This document shows, in pieces, positions 1 to 7,911 of a stretch of 11,383 nt of DNA. The stretch lies in the NCBI GenBank assembly GCA_937914785.1, contig CALGIV010000115.1, positions 1 through 11,383 of the forward strand, in the 5' to 3' direction. Source of the stretch: an uncultured Eubacteriaceae bacterium. GTDB taxonomy: Bacteria; Bacillota; Clostridia; Eubacteriales; UBA1433. The translations under genes were made by a program, and so were the position numbers. Below the pieces are notes generated by a model. That model searched no databases and was not told where the DNA came from. It worked only from the letters and a program-made list of their open reading frames with translations. Within the stretch, counting starts at the first letter, position 1; each line of letters opens with the position of its first letter.

Positions 1-1289
1 GCCATACCGAGTGCGGCACCTTCGACCGGATCGGTTCCGCTGCCCAGCTCGTCGAACAAAACCAAAGTGTTTTCGTCGCACAATTTCAGGCACGAGGCGA
101 TATTTCGCATATGAGAAGAAAAGGTCGAGAGCGATTGTTCGATGCTCTGTTCGTCGCCGATATCGGCAAAAATCTGATCGAATATCTTGATTGTCGAATA
201 TTCTTTTGCGGGAATTGGAATGCCGCTTTGTGCCATTATGGTAAGCAGACCCAAAGTCTTTAAGGCTACAGTCTTTCCGCCGGTATTCGGCCCTGTGATG
301 ATGAGGATGGTATAATCGGCACCGAAAATAATATCGGCAGGGACAACCTTCTCTTTATCGATCAGCGGATGCCGTGCGGCGTAGAGAGCCGGTAAGGCAT
401 CTTTGGCGACGTTGGGCTGATGGGCTCCCGTATTCAGCGCATATTTGGCCTTGGCGAAGATAAAGTCCAGTTGCACGAGTGCATCGTAAGAAGCGAGCAG
501 TTCTTCGCTGTACAGCGCTGCGGTTGCGCTCAATTCGGCCAAAATGCGGTTTACTTCCTGTTTTTCTCTATTTTCGGCTTCGCGCATCCGGTTGGCCAAT
601 GCGACGGTTTTTTCAGGCTCGACAAAAAGCGTGGAACCTGTAGCGGAAATGTCGTGGATGATTCCTTTCAGCTTGTCTTTATATTCCGCGCGCAGCGGGA
701 CGGTGAGCCGGCCGTTGCGCATTGCGGGCAGCGTATCAGATAAGTATTTTCGGTAGCTGGGGTTGTTCAGATAATGATTGACAGACGCGTTCATATCCGC
801 GTCAATTGTTTTAATTTCGCGCCGGAGTCGCGTAAGTTCCGGCGAGGCATCATCGCTTAAGGCATCTGTGGATTCGATGGCAATATTCAGCGCTTTATAG
901 AATTCCGGTTCGACTTCGATATAGGACAGCAGAGCCGAAAGATGTGTGGCCTTATCTTGTCCGTCTTTTTCAAAGTAGCGCAGCACATCGCTTAAGATAC
1001 GGTAGAAGCGCTTGAGTTCAAAGAGCGCTTCGATATCCAAAATACCGCCCTTTTGGGCCTTGACAGCAGAGGTATCAATGGCGGCAAAAGGCGCAATGGG
1101 GATGTCTCCGATGCGGACGATACACTGCATCGCTTCGTCGACGGAAGACAAAGCGGCGTTGATAAGCATCTCATTAGAAGACGGCCGTAATGACAGCGTT
1201 TTGCCTTTCGCTGCGGCAGACTTCGCGTAATCGGCGATTGCGGTTAAAATGGTTTTAAAGTTTAGTACGTCTAACAGTTTTTCATTCAT
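1..1289 (-). CDS. mutS2: MutS2 (Smr-type MutS paralogue), 3' end missing
   Basis: The first 429 codons of a MutS2 protein are visible; the gene runs off the left edge. Seen directly: a Walker A motif GPNTGGKT at residues 333-340, the MutS-family segment STFSSHM at about 388-394, and Walker B with its conserved continuation, LVLFDELGSGTDP at 409-421. The stretch GRLTVPLR near residue 193, followed by SATGSTLFVEP near 215, is typical of MutS2 core and lever regions. The N-terminus goes directly into the helical core, without the mismatch-recognition domain of MutS. Family knowledge: MutS2 is a dimeric cytosolic ATPase acting on branched DNA or on collided ribosomes, and normally ends in an Smr domain. 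That part (about 350 residues) lies outside the window and cannot be confirmed. The start follows the carboxypeptidase stop by 5 bases with only a weak Shine-Dalgarno, so translational coupling is likely. It is the last visible gene of the block. Confidence 0.96.
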   Translation of the reverse strand, partial: MNEKLLDVLNFKTILTAIADYAKSAAAKGKTLSLRPSSNEMLINAALSSVDEAMQCIVRIGDIPIAPFAAIDTSAVKAQKGGILDIEALFELKRFYRILSDVLRYFEKDGQDKATHLSALLSYIEVEPEFYKALNIAIESTDALSDDASPELTRLRREIKTIDADMNASVNHYLNNPSYRKYLSDTLPAMRNGRLTVPLRAEYKDKLKGIIHDISATGSTLFVEPEKTVALANRMREAENREKQEVNRILAELSATAALYSEELLASYDALVQLDFIFAKAKYALNTGAHQPNVAKDALPALYAARHPLIDKEKVVPADIIFGADYTILIITGPNTGGKTVALKTLGLLTIMAQSGIPIPAKEYSTIKIFDQIFADIGDEQSIEQSLSTFSSHMRNIASCLKLCDENTLVLFDELGSGTDPVEGAALGM

Positions 1290-1294
1290 AATAG

Positions 1295-2599
1295 TTAAGC
1301 TCGTTTTTTCTTTTTAATTTGCCTGAACAGAGCAAAGAGGATGACGATGAGCACGCCGAAGACGGCAAGGATCCGGTGGATGAAATACTGATCGGCCTGA
1401 ACAGGGTTGACGGCAATCAGCCGGGTTTCAAACACGACAGTACCTTCTGCGTTGCTTAACGTGAGCGTGCCGACAGCCTCCTTGCTGTCGATATCTTTTT
1501 TTAATATGTATTGCTCATTAAAGAGCCTGCCAAAGATCGATTCGTCGTAAGAGACGGCCAGCACAAGGTCTTCGGCAGTTGCCTTTGGCGCGAGGTAGAC
1601 AGCATCCTTCTCGGGTGTTACAGCAAGTGTTTTCGCATCATCGGAGGCATTGTTGAGGATGTGAAAAGTGTCGTAAATCTCGCCGTAATTTGCATAAGTG
1701 CGCAGCGTGTAGTTGTCGGTTACGTGCTCAATCGTAGCTTTGGCATCGATAAACAAATCTTCCTTTGTCGATTTTAAGACGACCGTGATAATCTGCATCC
1801 CGCCGAATTTACTGTAGGTGACGATGGTGCGTCCCGCTTCTTCCGTATTACCAGTTTTAATGCCAAGCACTTCGGACATATACGTCGGATTGGGGCCTGT
1901 TTTATCCGTATAGGGAATCGGGTCATAACTCGGCTGCAGGAGCATATTGCTGTTCAGCCATTCGTGGTCCGCCTTTTCTGTCGTAACGTAGCAGAATGAT
2001 TGCGATACAATTTCGGCCAGCGTTTCATTTTCGATGGCGGCGCGTCCGAAAAGATAGACATCATAAGGCGTCGTATAGTGTTCGTCGTCGTGCAGGCCGT
2101 GCGGATTGACAAAGTGCGAATCGACTGCGCCGAGAGATGAAGCCTTTTCGTTCATCAAGTCGGCAAAAAAGGCGATCTTACTGTATGTGGTGCCGTTTTG
2201 TCCAAGTTTTTCGGCGATATGAACGGCAATCGTATTGGCGGCATCATTGCCGGAAGGCAGCAGAAGGCCGTAAAGCAATTCTTTAAGTGTCATACTTTCT
2301 CCTACGATTAAGTCCGATACGCTGGAGTCGCTGTCGATTTCAAAGATTTCTTCGCCGATGGTAATGCGCTCATTGATATCGGCATAGTCGAGCGCACATA
2401 ATGCCGTGACGATTTTCGTGATACTGGCAGGATAAAAACGTTTTTGCTCGTCTTTGGCATATACGGGTGTCTCGGACGACAATTCATAGATATAGATGCC
2501 TTTTTCTTCAAGGTCATCGATTGTAAGCTCTGCCGCAAAGGCGGCGGAGGTATTGCACAGGATAAGCAGTATCAGAAGCAGAACTGCAACTTTTTTCAT
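1295..2599 (-). CDS. D-alanyl-D-alanine carboxypeptidase (peptidase S11, DacA/DacF type)
   Basis: This 434-residue exported penicillin-binding protein probably removes the terminal D-Ala from peptidoglycan stem pentapeptides outside the membrane. All three catalytic motifs are present: SITK at residues 59-62 (nucleophile Ser59, Lys62), SGN at 116-118, and KTG at 248-250. The family segment FVNPHGL lies at about 163-169. An N-terminal signal peptide has a lysine pair, a leucine-rich core and a likely signal peptidase I site after the AFA ending at residue 22. The tail holds a hydrophobic helix at about 407-425 followed by RQIKKKKRA; this would anchor the enzyme with a short basic cytosolic end, whereas many relatives use an amphipathic helix. 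Between them lies the usual beta-rich C-terminal domain. The start is supported by AAAGGAG at 2604-2610. The gene begins 14 bases after the M16 peptidase stop. Which Dac paralogue it matches cannot be settled here. Confidence 0.95.
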   Translation of the reverse strand: MKKVAVLLLILLILCNTSAAFAAELTIDDLEEKGIYIYELSSETPVYAKDEQKRFYPASITKIVTALCALDYADINERITIGEEIFEIDSDSSVSDLIVGESMTLKELLYGLLLPSGNDAANTIAVHIAEKLGQNGTTYSKIAFFADLMNEKASSLGAVDSHFVNPHGLHDDEHYTTPYDVYLFGRAAIENETLAEIVSQSFCYVTTEKADHEWLNSNMLLQPSYDPIPYTDKTGPNPTYMSEVLGIKTGNTEEAGRTIVTYSKFGGMQIITVVLKSTKEDLFIDAKATIEHVTDNYTLRTYANYGEIYDTFHILNNASDDAKTLAVTPEKDAVYLAPKATAEDLVLAVSYDESIFGRLFNEQYILKKDIDSKEAVGTLTLSNAEGTVVFETRLIAVNPVQADQYFIHRILAVFGVLIVILFALFRQIKKKKRA

Positions 2600-2613
2600 G
2601 ATGCTCCTTTACG

Positions 2614-5520
2614 TTACTTGATTAAGTTTTTCATCTCATCAAACAAGCCTCGTTCTTTTGTCGCGGCCGATTTGTTTGAGACGGCACACAAGTAATGTTG
2701 TTCTGCTTTCATTTTATCAAACATTTGTGCAAAATTTCTGATATCCTGTGTTGTACAAGCTAAAATATCGCTTCGATTCTTCATACGTTCTTCATAGGTA
2801 ATGCCATATTTATACGACAAATATTCCCGTTGTGCCGAAGCGATTGGGGGAACAGGGATGTCGATGGAAGAGATTGTGCCGATAATAAATTTATGAATGG
2901 CTTCCTTCGTGTAAGACGTTGTCTCCAAGTGCCGGGCAATATTGTCGATGACATCAAATGTGCGCTTAATGTGCGGGTCACGGTAAGACGAGACGGTAAT
3001 GCCGCCTGTGCGGTCGACGGTAAAGAAAGCGCCGTAAGCGCCGCCTTTGACGCGCACGTTGTTCCACAGGTAGTCGGTGTGCATAATCGTCTTTAACACC
3101 AGCATCGGCCCGCTGTAGCGGTAGCCCGCTTTTTTAAAATCGTAAGCTTTACCGACATAATTGACGTCGGTGGAAATGATCAACGCCTCGTTCTTGGCCT
3201 GTGGCGTAAAAGAGATATTCACCTTTGGCGTATTCGCCTCGCAAGCTTTAAAGTGACGGCTGATCGTGTTGAAGATCAACGGATTGTGTGCTTCATCGGA
3301 AGAGAACAAAAGTTCGACGTTGGCGTCTGAAAAGACGGCCTGGTAAATCTTTTTCATCTCGGCGATGGCCTCGTCAATTTTTGTGTCAAAGTTTGTATAG
3401 AGCTCGTCGATAAAATAGTAGTAGTCGATGCCCTGCATATACTCTTTCAACGCGCCTGAGGGGCTGATATAGGAAGTCAGGCGGTTGTGCAGTACGCCGC
3501 GCGCGTCGAACATCAATTTACTCTTTTCGCTCGCGGCTTCTTCGGCCACAATTTCATACAGGCGTTGCCGGTCGTCAAAACGCGTACGGTAAAAGATTTC
3601 ATCCAGCAATTCCATTGCTTTTGCCGCCTTTTCCTCAAAGAAGCGCAGGCGCAATACGAACTGCGGTACCGGCTCATCGGTGATCAGGTTTTTATTGATC
3701 GTCGCTTCAAAATCAAGGCCGCCGGTGTTGATTTGAATCGCATTGTTTAAATCTTCAAAGTTGTATTTTTGTGTCGCCAGTTGTGTCAGGCAGGCGCCGA
3801 GCAGCGCTGCGTAATGATATTTTTCAATCGCAATTTCGCTGATATCGTAGTAAGCCTGCATATAGATGATATCGCTGGCATCTTCATTATACAGATAAAC
3901 GTTGCCCTCACGTTTCAGCTCTCGCGCTTTCGGCGGTGTGATTTCGCTGAGCGGCAGTACAGGGATCTTCTTTAAAGCTTCCGGCTTATCCGGCGTGTTT
4001 TGAATTTCTTTCAGCTTTAATGTCTTCTCGACGATTTGTGCCGTTTCGCTGTCGCTTAAAGCTTCCTGCTTTTCTTTTAGAGCGGTCCGCTGTTCTTCTT
4101 CGCGCTTTTCGGCAATGCCTTTTTGCGGTTTGAGTACAACGGAGATTTGATGGCGGTTGTTTAACAGGTATTTTTCGATCAGCGCTTCAAAATAGCCGTG
4201 ATGCGCTTCTTTCTTGATTTCATCAAGGTATTGATTGTATTTTAAATACATCTTCGCATCCCCGCCGTACATCAGCGAGTCCAGAATGTCTAAGTTGTAA
4301 TGCAGCCCTTTGGGCACGGAGGAATTCTCAACATCCTTTAAGAGGAATTCGTACATATTTAAAGCTGCATCGATTAAGTCGGCGTCGATACCTTCTTGAA
4401 CGAGTTTGCTCAGCGTTTGATCGACAAGCGTATAAAAAGCTTCTGCGCCATCTTCGCGGCAGTCTCGTGCAATGGCGATTAATGTGTAATAATAAATATC
4501 CGTTTCATAAAATCCGCTGATCTCTTTGCCGATGCCGGAAGCGTTAAATGCCGTGCGGACAGGGGAGGACGGATAGTTGAATAACAGGCGCGTTAAAATC
4601 TGCATCCCAATGCGTGTCTTGGCATCATGCGCATCGGAAATTGCATAACTGAGGTTTAAGATGTCTTTGCCTGTCATCTCTTCTTCGGCGGTAATAGGAT
4701 AATATTTGGTGATCATGCCGGCGGTGTCAAGCTTTTTTTGTGTCGGACGGCGTTCTGCCCGAGCGCTTTTTTCGTAGCCGTTTAAATATTCTTTATCGAT
4801 AAAATTGAGGTGTTTTTCAATATCGCCGTTGCCGTAAAAATACAGTACGCTGTTGGAAGGATGATAGAACGTTTGATGAAAGTTCTTAAAGCCTTCATAA
4901 GTGAGCGTCGGGATTTCAGTCGGCTCGCCGCCGGAAGAAAACCGGTAAGTCGTATCGGAATACAGCGTCTGAAAGATCGTGTCGACTAAAATTTCGTCCG
5001 GTGAAGAATAGACGCCCTTCATTTCGTTGAATACGACGCCGTTATAGGAGAGTTCATCGCCCTTATCTTCGAGGTGGTAGTGCCAGCCTTCCTGCATAAA
5101 GACGTACTCGTTTTCGTGAATCAACGGGTTGAATACAGCATCCAAATAAACGTCAATGAGGTTTAAAAAGTCCGTCTCATTCGTGCTGGCGACAGGGTAG
5201 ACGGTTTTGTCCGGATACGTCATCGCGTTTAAAAATGTTTTCAGCGAACCCTTCAGCAATTCGACGAAAGGCTCTTTTAATGGATATTTTTTACTGCCGT
5301 TTAATACGCTGTGTTCGATGATGTGCGCAACCCCCGTGTTGTCGCTTACAGGCGTTTTAAACGCGATCGAAAACACTTTGTTCGTATCGTCGTTGGCAAT
5401 GTATATCAAATCCGCCTCTGTTTTTTCATGTTGAAAATGATACAGGACGCTTTTAATTTCGTCGATTAACGATATTTCATTCAGCTTAAATCCTTCATAG
5501 GTTTTGCCAATTTCAAACAT
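2614..5520 (-). CDS. PreP-like M16C zinc metallopeptidase
   Basis: This 968-residue insulinase-family peptidase resembles the presequence protease (PreP) branch, which encloses and degrades unfolded peptides in a two-half chamber. The inverted zinc motif HIIEH is at residues 66-70. The third ligand is probably Glu166 in GVVFNEMKG, with KYPLKEPFVELLKGSL around 78-93, all characteristic of PreP. A charged, coiled linker at about 455-520, rich in Lys, Glu and Gln, separates the two halves. The C-terminal half keeps the substrate-gripping Arg/Tyr segment VRVKGGAYG around 822-830. No signal peptide is seen, so a cytosolic role in peptide turnover is inferred. Length is normal for the family and no active-site residue is missing. 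AAGAGGG at 5527-5533, inside the last codons of rarA, gives the ribosome site, and only 2 bases separate the genes. The link to its neighbours is likely regulatory rather than biochemical. Confidence 0.95.
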   Translation of the reverse strand: MFEIGKTYEGFKLNEISLIDEIKSVLYHFQHEKTEADLIYIANDDTNKVFSIAFKTPVSDNTGVAHIIEHSVLNGSKKYPLKEPFVELLKGSLKTFLNAMTYPDKTVYPVASTNETDFLNLIDVYLDAVFNPLIHENEYVFMQEGWHYHLEDKGDELSYNGVVFNEMKGVYSSPDEILVDTIFQTLYSDTTYRFSSGGEPTEIPTLTYEGFKNFHQTFYHPSNSVLYFYGNGDIEKHLNFIDKEYLNGYEKSARAERRPTQKKLDTAGMITKYYPITAEEEMTGKDILNLSYAISDAHDAKTRIGMQILTRLLFNYPSSPVRTAFNASGIGKEISGFYETDIYYYTLIAIARDCREDGAEAFYTLVDQTLSKLVQEGIDADLIDAALNMYEFLLKDVENSSVPKGLHYNLDILDSLMYGGDAKMYLKYNQYLDEIKKEAHHGYFEALIEKYLLNNRHQISVVLKPQKGIAEKREEEQRTALKEKQEALSDSETAQIVEKTLKLKEIQNTPDKPEALKKIPVLPLSEITPPKARELKREGNVYLYNEDASDIIYMQAYYDISEIAIEKYHYAALLGACLTQLATQKYNFEDLNNAIQINTGGLDFEATINKNLITDEPVPQFVLRLRFFEEKAAKAMELLDEIFYRTRFDDRQRLYEIVAEEAASEKSKLMFDARGVLHNRLTSYISPSGALKEYMQGIDYYYFIDELYTNFDTKIDEAIAEMKKIYQAVFSDANVELLFSSDEAHNPLIFNTISRHFKACEANTPKVNISFTPQAKNEALIISTDVNYVGKAYDFKKAGYRYSGPMLVLKTIMHTDYLWNNVRVKGGAYGAFFTVDRTGGITVSSYRDPHIKRTFDVIDNIARHLETTSYTKEAIHKFIIGTISSIDIPVPPIASAQREYLSYKYGITYEERMKNRSDILACTTQDIRNFAQMFDKMKAEQHYLCAVSNKSAATKERGLFDEMKNLIK

Positions 5521-5522
5521 AG

Positions 5523-6869
5523 TCAGCCCTCTTCTTTCTTTTCCTTTATGGTATCAATATGATCCAAAATTGCTTTTAAGCGTTTTTCTTCCCCAATATC
5601 TTTTGGAAAATAGTATTTTTTATTCTTGATGGAATCAGGCAGGTAACTTTGTGCGACGTAGCCGTCTTCGTAGTTGTGCGCATATTTGTAACCGACGCCG
5701 TGACCAAGCTTTTCTTTGCTCATATAATGGCTGTCGCGCAAATGCAGCGGGACGAGTGTGTCGATGCCGCCTTTAATGTCGGCTTGCGCTGCGCCGATGG
5801 CCATTGTAGATGCGTTTGACTTTGGCGCACAGGCCAGGTAGGTAGCGGTTTGTGCTAAGATAAGCTGCGCTTCGGGCAGTCCTATGGCGTGGGAAGCGTG
5901 AAAAGCGCTTACGGCAAGTGTCAGCGCGTACGGATCGGCATTACCGATATCTTCCGATGCTAAAATCATCATCCTGCGCGCGATAAACTTCACATCTTCG
6001 CCGGCCAGTATCATCTTCGCGAGATAGAAAACGGCGGCATGTGGGTCGCTGCCGCGCATACTCTTGATAAAAGCAGAAATCGTATCGTAGTGATTGTCGC
6101 GGTCTTTGTCGTAGCGCATCGCGCGCTGCTGGACACAATCCTGAGCAATATCAAGGTCAATGGTGATTTTACCTGTTTTATCCGGCTTGGTCGTCAATAC
6201 GGCAAGTTCCAGTGCGTTCAACGCGCTACGCGCATCGCCGGCGGCAATGCGCGCGATATGCCCTGCGGCATCTTCATTTAGTTGAATATCCATAGTGCTG
6301 TAGCCGGCTTTTTCATCGCTGAGTGCGCGGTGGAGCAGCTTGATGATATCGCTGTCTGCCAGCATTTTCAGCGTAAAGACTGTCAGGCGCGATATCAGCG
6401 GAGAATTGATCTCAAAGTAAGGATTTTCCGTCGTCGCGCCGATGATGGTGACGATGCCATCTTCAACGTAGGGCAGAAGGGCGTCCTGCTGTGCTGTGTT
6501 AAAGCGGTGGATCTCATCGATAAACAGGATGGTCTTCTTACGGTAAAGCCGTGCGTTATCTTCGGCTTTTGACACGATTGCGCGGATATCTTTAACGCCG
6601 GCCGTCGTGGCATTCAGCGTTTCAAACTCGCTGTTTGTCGATTGCGAGATGACGTAGGCGAGCGTTGTTTTTCCGCTGCCCGGCGGTCCGTAGAGCACCA
6701 TAGAAGAAATTTTGTCGGCCGAGATCATACGGTGCAGCAGCTTTCCTTCGCTGAGCAGATGATCCTGACCGACGACGTCTTCGATTTGCGTAGGGCGCAT
6801 GCGGCTGGCCAGTGGGCGCATCGCGGTATCTTTATTTAAATCAAAAAAGTTTTGCTGGTCGTTCTTCAT
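5523..6869 (-). CDS. rarA: Replication-associated recombination protein A (RarA/MgsA AAA+ ATPase)
   Basis: This 448-residue protein belongs to the RarA/MgsA/WRNIP1 family of clamp-loader-like AAA+ ATPases that act at stalled or broken replication forks. Visible in order: the family entry segment PLASRMRP at about 19-26, VGQDHLL near 33-39, Walker A GPPGSGKT at 61-68, Walker B ILFIDEIH at 114-121, sensor 1 GATTENP at 144-150, the arginine-finger region around SRL (Arg161), and sensor 2 GDARSALN at 211-218. The C-terminal tetramerisation domain follows, with the conserved SEDIGNADP stretch. An N-terminal extension of about 17 residues includes QQNFFDL, which loosely resembles a sliding-clamp binding peptide (inference). 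There is no clear Shine-Dalgarno: the start lies 3 bases after the threonine aldolase stop, so coupling is likely. Length and motifs are complete. Cytosolic, nucleoid-associated. Confidence 0.96.
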   Translation of the reverse strand: MKNDQQNFFDLNKDTAMRPLASRMRPTQIEDVVGQDHLLSEGKLLHRMISADKISSMVLYGPPGSGKTTLAYVISQSTNSEFETLNATTAGVKDIRAIVSKAEDNARLYRKKTILFIDEIHRFNTAQQDALLPYVEDGIVTIIGATTENPYFEINSPLISRLTVFTLKMLADSDIIKLLHRALSDEKAGYSTMDIQLNEDAAGHIARIAAGDARSALNALELAVLTTKPDKTGKITIDLDIAQDCVQQRAMRYDKDRDNHYDTISAFIKSMRGSDPHAAVFYLAKMILAGEDVKFIARRMMILASEDIGNADPYALTLAVSAFHASHAIGLPEAQLILAQTATYLACAPKSNASTMAIGAAQADIKGGIDTLVPLHLRDSHYMSKEKLGHGVGYKYAHNYEDGYVAQSYLPDSIKNKKYYFPKDIGEEKRLKAILDHIDTIKEKKEEG

Positions 6870-6872
6870 AGT

Positions 6873-7910
6873 CTAACTTTGCAGTAATGCGCTTAAAGCC
6901 TCTGCCGCCTCAAGTGTCTGTGTTTTCGTGACATCGCGGTGGAAGACGAAGCGCATCTTTTTACTGCCTTTATCTCCGTTTACTAAAATATTTTTCTCAC
7001 GCAGCAGATTGCTGACATCACTGCCGTCTAAAGAGGTGCCCTTGAGCACGACATTGACCATATTCGTCTGGACGGTGTGCAAGTCGATATCGATGTGTTT
7101 GTGGCCGTAAAGCGCTGAGGCAAAGGCTTGGGCATTATCGTGGTCGGCCTTCAATAGCGGCGGCATCGTCTGAAGGGCATAAATGCCGGCGGCCGCCAAA
7201 ATGCCGGACTGGCGCAATGCGCCGCCGAACATCTTTCGAATGACCATCGCGCGCTCGATAAATGCGTGCGTCCCACAGATCATGCTGCCCACCGGTGCGC
7301 CGAGGCCTTTGGAAAGGCAGAACATCAGGCTGTCGCAGTAAGCGGCGATCTCTTTTACTTCAATGTTTAAAGCCGTGGCGGCATTGAAGATGCGCGCGCC
7401 GTCGAGATGTACGTTGATATCATTTTCTTTCGCTAAATTATAAATTTCGCGCATATTTTCGAGCGGGACTACAGTGCCGCCTGCTACGTTATGCGTGTTT
7501 TCCATACAGATCAAGCGCGTGGGTGCGTGGTGCATATCGCCCGGCTGCAAGCGCGCCTTTATTTGGCATATGTCCATAACTCCGTATTCGCCGTCGATCA
7601 GGCGGGTCATCACGCCGGAAAGTGCGGCCGTTGCACCGGCTTCAAAGATGTAGATATGTGCGTCGGTATGCAACATAATTTCATCCCCGGGAGCAGTGTG
7701 CGCCTTGATACAGATTTGGTTGCCCATCGTGCCGCTCGGCACGAAGAGCGCAGCTTCCTTGTCCGTCAGTTCTGCGGCGAGACGCTCGAGTTCGTTGACG
7801 GTAGGGTCGTCTTTATAGATATCGTCGCCAACTTCGGCGGCGGCAATGACTTTTCGCATTTCTTCGGTTGGTTTTGTCACAGTATCGCTTCTAAAATCGG
7901 CATATGGCAT
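6873..7910 (-). CDS. ltaE: Low-specificity L-threonine aldolase (PLP-dependent)
   Basis: This 345-residue fold-type I PLP enzyme cleaves L-threonine or L-allo-threonine to glycine and acetaldehyde. Family features are seen throughout: FRSDTVTKPT at residues 6-15, the phosphate-binding region PSGTMGN around 58-64, ENTHN at 137-141, the cofactor segment HLDGAR at 168-173, and the probable Schiff-base lysine Lys201 in CLSKGLGAPVGS. RKMFGGALRQ at about 225-234 is another family hallmark. A longer in-frame ATG exists at 7970, but I chose 7910: GGAGGG lies 8 bases upstream, only 1 base separates it from the methyltransferase stop, and the resulting N-terminus matches the family. The last codons run into rarA with a 3-base gap. 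The enzyme is cytosolic and probably supplies glycine or degrades threonine. Its place among DNA genes shows no functional link. Stereospecificity cannot be read from sequence. Confidence 0.94.
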   Translation of the reverse strand: MPYADFRSDTVTKPTEEMRKVIAAAEVGDDIYKDDPTVNELERLAAELTDKEAALFVPSGTMGNQICIKAHTAPGDEIMLHTDAHIYIFEAGATAALSGVMTRLIDGEYGVMDICQIKARLQPGDMHHAPTRLICMENTHNVAGGTVVPLENMREIYNLAKENDINVHLDGARIFNAATALNIEVKEIAAYCDSLMFCLSKGLGAPVGSMICGTHAFIERAMVIRKMFGGALRQSGILAAAGIYALQTMPPLLKADHDNAQAFASALYGHKHIDIDLHTVQTNMVNVVLKGTSLDGSDVSNLLREKNILVNGDKGSKKMRFVFHRDVTKTQTLEAAEALSALLQS

Positions 7911-7911
7911 G

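Noticed and set aside
2530..2599. Lipoprotein signal in the carboxypeptidase
   Set aside because: The cysteine is preceded by LIL, not a small residue at -1, so the lipobox is not met; a signal peptidase I site fits better.
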